Source of the DNA: Salvia splendens
Taxonomy: Eukaryota; Streptophyta; Magnoliopsida; Lamiales; Lamiaceae
Direction of reading: 5' to 3'
Assembly: GCF_004379255.2 (NCBI RefSeq)
Contig: NC_056049.1
Coordinates: 22,366,063-22,430,062, forward strand
Length of the DNA: 64,000 bases
This document shows, one piece after another, positions 40,117 through 49,016 of the stretch (position 1 is its first letter; each line of letters begins with the position of its first letter). The notes beneath the pieces were generated by a model. The model did not search any database, was not told the origin of the DNA, and saw only the letters and a list, made by a program, of their open reading frames with translations. Both the position numbers and the translations under genes were made by a program.

Positions 40117-43100
40117 ATGGCTTCGGATTACCCGAGGGCCGAGACGTCGTCGGCACTACATCTAGGGCCGGCGCCACAGCGGGAGGTAGGCGAGATAGGG
40201 GGTCGGTCCCAATCAACGGACCCGATCACGCTAGGGTTCGCGCAGTTAAATGCACGCTTTGATAAGATGGACCGTCGGGTCGAAACCTTGGAGCGCCGAC
40301 CGCATCCACAGGCGGCTGATCACACCCAAGTTTGGGACGATGCGGACCACGAATGGGAGGAGTATCGAGACCACGGTCGGCCAGTACGTGAGGATCTTGA
40401 CCGCTCATACCGGCACCAGGATCGGGGTCGGGGACGCCCGTATCGGGGTGGTCGCGGTGATAGGGGTGGAGGAGGCCGTTTTTCGCAGCGGCGCGATGTG
40501 ACGGAGTATCGAGCAGGTCGCCGTCGGGACAATTGGGATCCGCCTCCGAGGCACGACGATTGGGATGAGGATCCGCACGAGGATCGCGACGCCTCCTGCT
40601 GGGACCTGCCTCAGCGCCGAGAGCGTTTCCCCCGCCAGGGAGTCGATTACTCTTCGGGCTTGAAGATGGACGCCCCCCACTTTAACGGGGCGGATGCGCC
40701 AAATTGGATATCCCGCGTACAATATTATTTCGATCACAAACGGATCCCGGAGTCTGAGCGTCTGCATTATGTAGTGATGCTGTTTGACCCCCCCGCTTCA
40801 GAATGGATATTCAATTTTCGGGAGACCAATGGTTTTGTTACGTGGCCGGAGTTCCTGGACGACGTGAGACATCGCTTTGACCCACAGAGCTTCAAAAATT
40901 ACACGGGTCTGATCGCCAAGCTGGTTCAAACGTCCACCGTAGCAGACTACCACGCAACGTTCGAACGATACCTCAATCGTGTGACCGATTTATCGGAGTC
41001 ATCTTTGATTCCTATTTTTATCCAAGGGCTCAAGCAACCCTTGCAAGAGAAAATCGAATTGCAGAATCCGACGTCATTAGCGGAGGCAATGGCATTGGCA
41101 TTGCGCTTGGCCGCAACACAAGACGAGCGATCGCCCCAGCCGTCGCCATATCCGCGACGCCAGTGGTCAGGGAGGGAGCAACGGGCTGCCCCGATCCCCG
41201 GTTCGACCCCAGTTTCCGGACCGCAGCCGCAAGAGTCGCAGGGACGCGACGCGGACAAGGCACGTGTATACCCAGTCAGGGTGTCTAACGCCGAGAAGTC
41301 AGAGCGAGCCCGCCGTGGCCTTTGTTACCATTGCCCCGAAAAATGGGTCGCGGGCCACATCTGCAAGGTCAAGCTTCTCTGCTATGTGGACGACGAAGTT
41401 GACAACCCGCATGAGGATAACGCGGGAGATCAAATGCCAGAGGACGAACTAATTACAGCTGATTTATCGCACCTTCACGCCTTGGATGGCCGAGGGAGCT
41501 CGAAGCCGTTCATCGTACAGGGCACATTGGGCGATACCACCGTGCGAGTGTTGATCGACACAGGAGCGACATTGGATTTCCTTCAGCCACGTATCGCTGA
41601 AATACTCCAGTTGGACCTAACACCCATCCGACCATTCCGGGTGTTGGTAGGTAACGGAGCATCCCTGCTCTGCAACCACATATCGCGGGGCACCAAGCTG
41701 ACGCTGCAGGGCAACGTATTTGTGGTGGATCTCCATATTCTCGCTCACCATGGGCCCGATGTGATTTTGGGAATGCATTGGTTGGAATCGCTGGGAAAGG
41801 TGTCGGCGGATTTTGTCAGAAAAACGTTGGAATTTACTCACGGGGAGCGGCCGGTTTTCTTACAAGGTTTGATGCCAGGGCCAAAACAGATATCCCTTCA
41901 CTCGTTATACACATTAACGACGCAACCAACGGACCACGAGTTTTATGAGATCGTACCAATGGACAGCGGCACTGAGGCAGTGGAGGGGAGCAGCATGGAG
42001 GACTTCCCTCCGGGCTTGCCGGACGGAATTCTCGCGGTATTGAATATGCACCGAGCGGTGTTTGAACAGCCCCGCGGCATGCCTCCGCCGCGACCGTTTG
42101 ATCATCGAATCCATCTTCTACCGGGTACACGGCCAATTAATGTTAGACCGTACAGGTACCCCTACTTCCAGAAGACGGAAATCGAACGGCAGGTTCGCGA
42201 TATGTTGGAGCAGGGTATCATTCGCCATAGTCACAGCCCGTTCTCGTCCCCGGTATTGCTGATCCGAAAAAAGGATGGCACTTTTCGGTTTTGCATTGAT
42301 TACCGAGCCCTCAATAAGGCCACCGTGCCGGATCATTTCCCCATTCCTACGGCAGACGAACTATTTGACGAGTTGGGGGGTGCTAGGTACTTCACTAAGT
42401 TGGATCTTCGCTCCGGATATCACCAACTTCGAATGAGCGAGGACGACATCTTCAAAACCGCTTTTAGAACTCATGATGGTCATTTCGAGTTTCTCGTGAT
42501 GCCTTTCGGGTTGACGAACGCACCGTCCACCTTCCAAGCGGCGATGAATGCTATTTTCCAGCCACTTCTCAGACAATGTGTTATCGTCTTCTTCGATGAC
42601 ATATTGATTTACAGTCCGACTCTTGAGCTGCATAGTTGCCACCTGGAAGCCGTTCTGGAACTGCTCCATGCAAATAACTTCTTCGTCAAGCTCTCGAAGT
42701 GTTCATTTTGTAGTATGTCGGTGGAATATTTGGGACACATCATTGACGGAGGCCACCTCAAGGCCGACCCGGCCAAAATACAGGCAATGACGGCATGGCC
42801 TACGCCGGGAACAGTACGGCAACTGCGAGGTTTTTTAGGGTTGACAGGCTACTACCGCCGTTTCGTCGCCCACTACGCGATGATCGCGGCACCCCTAACG
42901 GATTTACTTAAAAAGGAGGCTTTTCGATGGAGCCCCGAGGCCGAGAACGCGTTCGCAGCTCTGAAGCAGGCAATGACATCAGCCCCGGTCCTCCAATTGC
43001 CGAATTTTGACGTGCCATTTTGCGTGGAGACTGACGCGTGCGACGTGGGCATTGGCGCGGTGCTAATGCAACGGGATCACCCCATTGCGTGTTTTAGTAA

Positions 43101-45177
43101 GAAACTGGGACCTCGCAGGAGGGTGGCATCTACGTATCATAAGGAATTGTATGCTATTGTGGAGGCCATGCAAAAATGGCGACAGTATTTATTGGGGCGT
43201 GAGTTCATTATTAAAACGGATCAGAGGAGTTTGAAAGAGTTGTTACAACAAGTGGTCCAGACCCCGGACCAACAACTTTATGTCAGGAAGTTGATGGGAT
43301 ATAAGTTTGTGATCGAGTACAAGAGAGGCAGCACGAACAAGGCGGCAGACGCTTTGTCCCGGCAGCACGACGTGCCGGGCCCGCACCCCGACGAGCCTTC
43401 GGAGAACGCCGCCCCCGTCGAGGTCGCGACGGATATGGACGCGGTCCAGCTCCTACCAGTCGTCGCCAAGCCTGTGCCGGATATATTGCGGGTTTTGAGG
43501 GAGGAGGCGGCCTCCCTACCCGAATTGGTGGAACTCTCGGCCAAAATCAAGTCAGGCAACGCGCCCTCGCACTTATCATGGGTCGATGGCCTTATATATT
43601 ACCATCGCAGGGTGTTGGTGAGCACGGAGTCCAAGGCAAAACGGACATTACTAAAGGAACATCACTGCTCGCCAATGGCGGGTCATCCGGGCCATGAAAG
43701 AACATACCGACTATTGGCGGCGGGGTTTTATTGGCCAAACATGCGCAAAGATGTAGTGACGTTTGTGAACGAGTGTGTGGTGTGCCAAGCCACGAAGTAC
43801 TCGACGCGCAAGCCGGCGGGGTTATTGCAGCCGCTACCGGTTCCGTCACAGGTATGGGAAGATGTGTCCATGGACTTCATCACCGGGCTGCCCCAGTCCC
43901 GGGGATATACGACCATTATGGTAGTGGTGGATCGGCTTTCAAAATATGCTCACTTCGCCCCCCTGCCTCCTAAATTCGACGCCTCTCGAGTAGCGCAGCT
44001 GTTTGTGAATACGGTGGTCCGACACCACGGTTTCCCTAAAACCTTGGTTTCGGACAGAGATTCGGTGTTCCTCAACGCAACATGGGAGGAAATGATGCGT
44101 CTGAGCGGCACCAAGCTTCATTTTTCCACCGCCTACCATCCGCAGTCGGATGGCCAGACAGAGGTCCGTAATCGGGGTTTGGAACAGTATCTGCGAGCAT
44201 TTGCTTCCGATAAGCCTTCAAGGTGGACGAATTTTTTACCATGGGCGGAGTTGGCTCTAAACTGTTTCCATCACTCTGCGCTGGGCATGACACCTTATAA
44301 GGCATTGTATGGGCGTGAGCCACCCATATTGGTGGCGTCCCCGCCTTCAGCAAAAACACCGCCTAATGTGGCGGATATTATCAAGGAGCGGGGAGAGCTG
44401 CTGGTCACTCTACGGCGCAACCTCTTGCGGGCCCAGCAGCGAATGATGGATGTAGCAAACAGACACCGCAGGCACGTGGAGTTTGAGGTGGGCGATGTCG
44501 TATGGCTGAAGCTGCAACCGTACCGGCAACACTCGGTTGCGAAGCCATTATCGGCGAAGCTAGCTCCACGGTTCTATGGGCCCTTCGAAATTTTGGAGAG
44601 GGTGGGCCCGGTGGCATACAAATTGCGTCTGCCGGAAGGAAGTAGAGTCCACAATGTGTTCCACGTAAGCTTGCTGCGTGAATTTGTGGCGGGCGACAGG
44701 GATGTGGACGGAGTGAAATTGCCTCCGGTATTTGTGGGGGATAGGCCGGTGGTGCGTCCCGTGGCAGTGTTGGAGGAGCGCGTCAGCTGGCGCGACGGCC
44801 GACCGGAGAGACAATGCTTGGTGCAGTGGGAAGATGATGCGTCCACACCTACATGGGAGCCGGTCGAGGCGATTGGTAGGCAGTTCCCGGAGGTTTGCCT
44901 TGCGGACAAGGCAATTCTTGACGGAGGGGGGGTTGATACGAGGCCCCCGACATTGGCCCCAACAACAGAGCACCCCGCAGAGGGGGAGCCTGATACGAGA
45001 CCCCCAATAACAGCAGAGCACCGTGCAGAGCCAGAGGCCGCAGCAGCCGAGCAGCACGACGCAGCACCTCCGGAGACGACGCAGAGCGTGAGTGGCCGAA
45101 GGGAAGAGCTGACGGTAACGAAGAGGTCCTTGAGGCCGAGGGACACGCTCAAGGCACCGAACAAGTTCAAGACTTAG
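40117..45177 (+). CDS. Ty3 gag-pol polyprotein, 1686 residues, intact
   Basis: One uninterrupted frame holds all domains in Ty3 order. An Arg/Asp-rich N-terminal part (about 60-180) leads to a gag core (180-330). A modified zinc knuckle LCYHCPEKWVAGHIC is near residue 400 and the protease LIDTGAT near 480. The reverse transcriptase has FRFCIDYRALNK and a catalytic FFDD (about 825-830). RNase H (VETDACDVGIGAVL) follows, then an integrase with an HHCC finger (residues about 1185-1230) and D-D-E residues near 1252, 1311 and 1348. A chromodomain-like segment (LVQWEDDASTPTWEP) lies near 1570. The last 80 residues are encoded inside the right LTR and are Ala/Glu/Pro/Thr-rich. The protein packages the RNA, copies it and integrates the DNA; chromodomains guide target choice. 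Confidence 0.95.
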   Translation: MASDYPRAETSSALHLGPAPQREVGEIGGRSQSTDPITLGFAQLNARFDKMDRRVETLERRPHPQAADHTQVWDDADHEWEEYRDHGRPVREDLDRSYRHQDRGRGRPYRGGRGDRGGGGRFSQRRDVTEYRAGRRRDNWDPPPRHDDWDEDPHEDRDASCWDLPQRRERFPRQGVDYSSGLKMDAPHFNGADAPNWISRVQYYFDHKRIPESERLHYVVMLFDPPASEWIFNFRETNGFVTWPEFLDDVRHRFDPQSFKNYTGLIAKLVQTSTVADYHATFERYLNRVTDLSESSLIPIFIQGLKQPLQEKIELQNPTSLAEAMALALRLAATQDERSPQPSPYPRRQWSGREQRAAPIPGSTPVSGPQPQESQGRDADKARVYPVRVSNAEKSERARRGLCYHCPEKWVAGHICKVKLLCYVDDEVDNPHEDNAGDQMPEDELITADLSHLHALDGRGSSKPFIVQGTLGDTTVRVLIDTGATLDFLQPRIAEILQLDLTPIRPFRVLVGNGASLLCNHISRGTKLTLQGNVFVVDLHILAHHGPDVILGMHWLESLGKVSADFVRKTLEFTHGERPVFLQGLMPGPKQISLHSLYTLTTQPTDHEFYEIVPMDSGTEAVEGSSMEDFPPGLPDGILAVLNMHRAVFEQPRGMPPPRPFDHRIHLLPGTRPINVRPYRYPYFQKTEIERQVRDMLEQGIIRHSHSPFSSPVLLIRKKDGTFRFCIDYRALNKATVPDHFPIPTADELFDELGGARYFTKLDLRSGYHQLRMSEDDIFKTAFRTHDGHFEFLVMPFGLTNAPSTFQAAMNAIFQPLLRQCVIVFFDDILIYSPTLELHSCHLEAVLELLHANNFFVKLSKCSFCSMSVEYLGHIIDGGHLKADPAKIQAMTAWPTPGTVRQLRGFLGLTGYYRRFVAHYAMIAAPLTDLLKKEAFRWSPEAENAFAALKQAMTSAPVLQLPNFDVPFCVETDACDVGIGAVLMQRDHPIACFSKKLGPRRRVASTYHKELYAIVEAMQKWRQYLLGREFIIKTDQRSLKELLQQVVQTPDQQLYVRKLMGYKFVIEYKRGSTNKAADALSRQHDVPGPHPDEPSENAAPVEVATDMDAVQLLPVVAKPVPDILRVLREEAASLPELVELSAKIKSGNAPSHLSWVDGLIYYHRRVLVSTESKAKRTLLKEHHCSPMAGHPGHERTYRLLAAGFYWPNMRKDVVTFVNECVVCQATKYSTRKPAGLLQPLPVPSQVWEDVSMDFITGLPQSRGYTTIMVVVDRLSKYAHFAPLPPKFDASRVAQLFVNTVVRHHGFPKTLVSDRDSVFLNATWEEMMRLSGTKLHFSTAYHPQSDGQTEVRNRGLEQYLRAFASDKPSRWTNFLPWAELALNCFHHSALGMTPYKALYGREPPILVASPPSAKTPPNVADIIKERGELLVTLRRNLLRAQQRMMDVANRHRRHVEFEVGDVVWLKLQPYRQHSVAKPLSAKLAPRFYGPFEILERVGPVAYKLRLPEGSRVHNVFHVSLLREFVAGDRDVDGVKLPPVFVGDRPVVRPVAVLEERVSWRDGRPERQCLVQWEDDASTPTWEPVEAIGRQFPEVCLADKAILDGGGVDTRPPTLAPTTEHPAEGEPDTRPPITAEHRAEPEAAAAEQHDAAPPETTQSVSGRREELTVTKRSLRPRDTLKAPNKFKT
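44923..44933 (+). other. Polypurine tract of the Ty3 element
   Basis: GGAGGGGGGGT immediately precedes the right LTR and lies inside the coding frame (a Gly-Gly-Gly run). It would prime plus-strand synthesis. Confidence 0.75.
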
Positions 45178-45570
45178 TCGATTAGTTTAAGTGTTCCTTT
45201 AATTTTCTTTCCTTTTATGTTTTAGTATTTTCTGGACATTAAATTATTTATCTTTGAGTCGGGCCTGATTTATAAAGCCCCGTTCGGGTTTTCTTTGCGG
45301 TTCTTTCCCGAATGCATTAGGATACGTCGAACCGCCCTAGGGTCCTTAGTATAAAATAGGGTATTTCATCAACACAATCTTTATGAATGAAATATTTTCC
45401 TAAACCTATCTTGAAGTCCAAGAAACACAATTTATCGTAACTTTGTTGCTAAGCGGAGGACGTCCGCAGCTCAACAAAATTCGTGATCTTCCTTCGAGGT
45501 TGTCGAAGGGTCGATTGCTGGTTCTCGCGAGAAGGAGGATAACTAATTGTTACGGAACACGTCTGTAACA
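44934..45570 (+). repeat. Right LTR of the Ty3 element
   Basis: Same length and, by eye, same sequence as the left LTR. Its first 244 bases encode the end of the polyprotein, including the stop at 45175-45177. TATAAAAT is at about 45350. Confidence 0.95.
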
Positions 45571-45599
45571 CATTCCTGATAAGGTATTTGAAGATGTTA

Positions 45600-46090
45600 T
45601 GGATGTTGCATTAGACTTTGCAAGCTGAATAAACGCGATAGATCCAGTTTTTCCAGGTGTATTAGATTATGCAAGCTGAATAAACGCAATGCATCTAGTT
45701 TTTCCAACTCGTGCACTCATTTGTTTCATCATCTAAGCCAAGATGTATGCTCTAAACTGTGGATCACAATCTGCAACTTTGTGTAAACTTTGTATTGAGC
45801 TGGAACTGAAGCTGGCTTTATGTTTGTCTGTGATTTTTGTGTTACTTCAACTGAGTTTGGTACGTACTCTTGAATTTTGGGTATGCAGTTGAACTTAGCA
45901 AGAGTTGAGATGCGTAGTCACATATGTACGAGCTTTTGTCAATTACGTGTAGTATATATATTCATGCTCATAGTTTGTGGTTCACAGTCTGCAACTTTAT
46001 ATTCTAGATAGATATTCATGCTCATAGTTTGTGGTTCACAGTCTGCAACTTTATATTCAAGATTCATGCTCATAGTTTGTGGTTCATAGT
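45600..46090 (+). repeat. Short tandem duplications downstream of the Ty3 element
   Basis: A unit containing GCAAGCTGAATAAACGC and AGTTTTTCCA occurs twice (about 45618 and 45670). A second unit with ATTCATGCTCATAGTTTGTG and CACAGTCTGCAACTTTATA occurs two and a half times (45960-46090), spaced about 57 bases. No coding function. Confidence 0.75.
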
Positions 46091-46931
46091 TTGTTGACGC
46101 ATAGATGCCATCTTTTTTGAAGCATTCAAAAATGTGAATGGTGTAGCTGCTCTGTTTTCCCTATTAGATGTATAGATAGATTTCTTGATATTTCTGATAA
46201 ATAAAGCTATATATATCCTTGTTGGTGCTTGCTGATTTAAGTGTGATCAAGATTCTTGACTAATAGGAACCATGTGAAATATGGATTTAGGTGGTACATG
46301 GTTGAGACTGTCACCTTTGTGTACTCCTTATGCTGCAATGTCATAATTTGCGACTTCAAAATAACATGTATACAGTATGTATTTTGAGAAACAGAGTGGG
46401 TATTTATAATATTGCTAGTGAAGGATAGGCCGTATGGGCGTAATGTACAACGTATATAATACCAATATACAGGATCTAATATTTCTTAGTACTGTATATT
46501 ATATTTTCAACTAATAATATTCTAGTTGTCGTTTGAATCCACAAATGTTGGCTCAATTTTTAGTTTTCATGTGACTTTTAAAATGTTGCAAATAAACATC
46601 CACTTTTCTACATTTTGCAATTAAATTCATCTATATTTTCCAAGAAACCTAACTTTCGAGTTCTCATCAAGTCAAAATTTAATGGTCAATCTAACAAGTT
46701 CTCGTCAAGCTAGTTTTCAAAGTCCTAGTCAATATTAAATTTCGAAGTGTTAAAATACCGGCTTCAACATGTACAAGGTTAAAATTTTCTACCACTTGTG
46801 ATAGCATTAATAAATTCTACACTTGAGTCTCAATTTCAATTGTTCAAAGTTTGGGTCTTATGTAGAACAATATCCAAAAGTTGCAATCTTTACTAAAACA
46901 AGAGATACTTTTCCTCCATTTGCCAAAATTT
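46091..46931. other. AT-rich spacer
   Basis: No gene seen between the tandem repeats and the MULE-like element. Confidence 0.45.
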
Positions 46932-47971
46932 GGGTAATTGGCAAAAAATAATGAACTATTGCTAAAATTTGACATTTTCCACCACCTTTGACGTTGATTG
47001 GATAAATCAAGAACTTTAACAACGGTACGAATTTCTTATGACGATTAGAGCATCCGCAGCGGTGGCGAAAGACGCCACCGCCGTCCGCGCCGTTGGCAAG
47101 GCGCAGGACCGCCGCCGCTGCAGCCGCGCCGCTGGCACGGCGCTGCTCGATGTATCGAGCACGTCCGTGCCAGCGGACGCACACGTGGCGCGCTCCCATT
47201 CGTCAACGGCATAGCCGTTGTGTTTAAACTTTTTTTTATTTTTTTTTTAAAAATCGGTATTTAATTATAAATAATGCTAAAAAATAAAAAAAAAATATTT
47301 TCCAAATCCCAAAAATATGGCCGTTTTTTTCCCGTTTTTTCTGAATTTTTTTGATTTTTTTTATTTTTTTTTTCCCCAAAATCATCTATAAATACACATG
47401 TGGGCGAAATTCGGCAACGAGTAGTGTCATTTTTAATTTTTAGGATTTTAATTATGTAATTTTTAATTTTTAGGATTTTAATTATGCAATGTTTAATTTT
47501 ATTTGTCATTTGTAATATTTATTGTGGGTTTTAAATGAATTTTAATATTATGGAAATGTTTTTGTGTAATTGAATTTTATATTAATTGTGCTCGTCCTTG
47601 CGGAAGAGCACAGTTGTGGGTGTTGTGCTCTTGCCAGAGAGCAGGCATGAATAGTACCGCCCGGGCCCACAACCGTGCCGCTGGCAAGAGCACGGTTGTG
47701 GATGCTCTTAGTACTTGGAAATCAAATGCTATATGGTTTATTACTTGGAAATAAATACGTCCATATAAGATTTATTAATACACATCTATTTCAGAAAAAT
47801 GACACATATACTATCACATGAAATTAAATAATTCACGCAGTCATGGCCGAAAATAATCACTGTGGGAAATTCGCACAATTATTAAAGTTCTTAATTTATC
47901 CGACCAACTTTAAAAGGTGTCAGAAATAACAAATTTTATCAATAGTTCATAGTTTCTCCGACCAATTACCC
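46932..47971. mobile_element. MULE-like inverted-repeat element interrupted by a Harbinger
   Basis: The left arm (46932 to about 47040) and the right arm (about 47855-47971) are inverted copies starting GGGTAATTGG and sharing ATGAACTATTG, AAAATTTG and GAACTTTAA blocks. Without the nested 660-bp Harbinger and its duplicated TTA the element would be about 377 bp, close to the 389-bp MULE MITE at 32477. No clear target duplication was found. Confidence 0.65.
47048..47707 (+). mobile_element. Harbinger deletion derivative, 660 bp
   Basis: Ends GAGCATCCGCAGCGG and (minus) GAGCATCCACAACCGTG are flanked by TTA (47045-47047, 47708-47710). It has the 18-bp palindrome TGCTCGATGTATCGAGCA (47144-47161) near one end. 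Near 47405-47423 it keeps CGAAATTCGGCAACGAGTAG, the last codons and stop of the transposase gene seen in the element at 27910, here in the opposite orientation. It is an internally deleted copy of that family. Confidence 0.9.
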
Positions 47972-48007
47972 TTCTATTTATTATAGAAGTTTTCAAGATT
48001 ATAATTA

Positions 48008-48719
48008 GAGCATCCACATCCATGCTCTTGGCAAGAGCATGGATGTGGGCCCGGACGAACTTTTATTAATTTTTTACTTCATACTCTTCATAAGAGCACA
48101 ACACCTATATTCATGCTCTTCCGCAAGGACATGCTCAAGGGTCCCACCATTCTATTATTTAATTTAAATACTTCAATTACTAAAAATACTAAAAAATAAA
48201 AAATACATAATTAAAATCCTAAAAAATAAAAAATACATAATTAAAATCCTACAAATTAAAAATTACATAATTAAAGGCTAAAAAATACCCCCGTGGAAGA
48301 CTAGTCCTCTGGCCCTATCCCCAATGTTTTTCGGAGACCCCGCATCATTGCCAAATGTGAATCAAGTTGCTCGGGAGTCATCCGAGACCTATCGGCCAAT
48401 TTATAGATGAAAATGTGAATTTTGGGGGAAAAAAATTGAAAAAAAAATTAAAAGTCAGGAGAAAACGGATATAATTTATTGGGAAATGGGAAAAAAATTA
48501 TTTAAAAAAGATTTTTTAAATTAAATTCAAATTTTTAAAAAAAAATGAAAATGCCAACGGTAAAGCCGTTGGCCAACCCCGTAGCGCCACGTCAGCCTGC
48601 TCAGCAGCACAGACGTGCTCGATGTATCGAGTAGAGCCGTGCCAGCGGCAAGAGCACAACGACGGACAGGGGAGTGCCGTGCCAGTGGCACGGACGCCGT
48701 CCTCCGCATCGAGATGCTC
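48008..48719 (-). mobile_element. Harbinger derivative, 712 bp
   Basis: Ends GAGCATCCACATCCATGC and (minus) GAGCATCTCGATGCGG lie between TTA duplications (48005-48007, 48720-48722). The subterminal palindrome is present with one change (TGCTCGATGTATCGAGTA, 48616-48633). A short 3' coding remnant is on the minus strand. It lies about 300 bases from the preceding Harbinger. Confidence 0.9.
48301..48404 (-). pseudogene. C-terminal remnant of a Harbinger gene
   Basis: About 33 codons in one frame, containing DRSRMTPEQLDSHLAMMRGL and ending in Pro-Glu-Asp and a TAG at 48303-48301, at the position in the element where the 3' end of the parent gene should be. It differs from the transposase C-terminus of the 27910 element, so the parent is another subfamily or the partner gene. 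Confidence 0.55.
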
Positions 48720-49016
48720 TTAGGAATTAAAATTTAGTTTTCAAGATTATAATTACGAATTGAAAATTAGTTATACATCAAAATGTTTTGTTCACGTGAC
48801 TGGGCACGTGATGGACGGCACTTTCCTTCAGCCTCAGTTGTGCAATTATGCTCTGCTTTGTTCGGATGGCAGCCGGCCATCACTTTTTCAATTTTCAATT
48901 TTAGCAAAAATTAAACCCTAATTTCATGAGCCTCCTCCAATCTCAAAGCCACTGCCCCCGATCTTCATCAGGTTTCATCAACTAATGAAAATCCGCTAAA
49001 ACCTCCCAAATCGTCG

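Larger units (their letters stand above)
39429..45570 (+). mobile_element. Complete Ty3-type LTR retrotransposon, apparently very young
   Basis: Two 637-bp LTRs (39429-40065, 44934-45570), TG at the start and CA at the end, are flanked by a perfect 5-bp duplication CATTC (39424-39428, 45571-45575). A primer-site-like ACTGGTGCTTTCATTCC follows the left LTR and a purine tract (GGAGGGGGGG) precedes the right one. By eye I found no difference between the LTRs, and the internal frame is unbroken, so insertion must be recent. A chromodomain-like region at the C-terminus of the polyprotein places it with the plant chromoviruses; the lineage is not decided. Confidence 0.95.

Noticed and set aside
40226..45170. 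Many antisense and shifted frames within the Ty3 element, some up to 198 codons
   Set aside because: All overlap the continuous gag-pol frame, which carries every recognised motif; they are shadows produced by GC-rich coding sequence.
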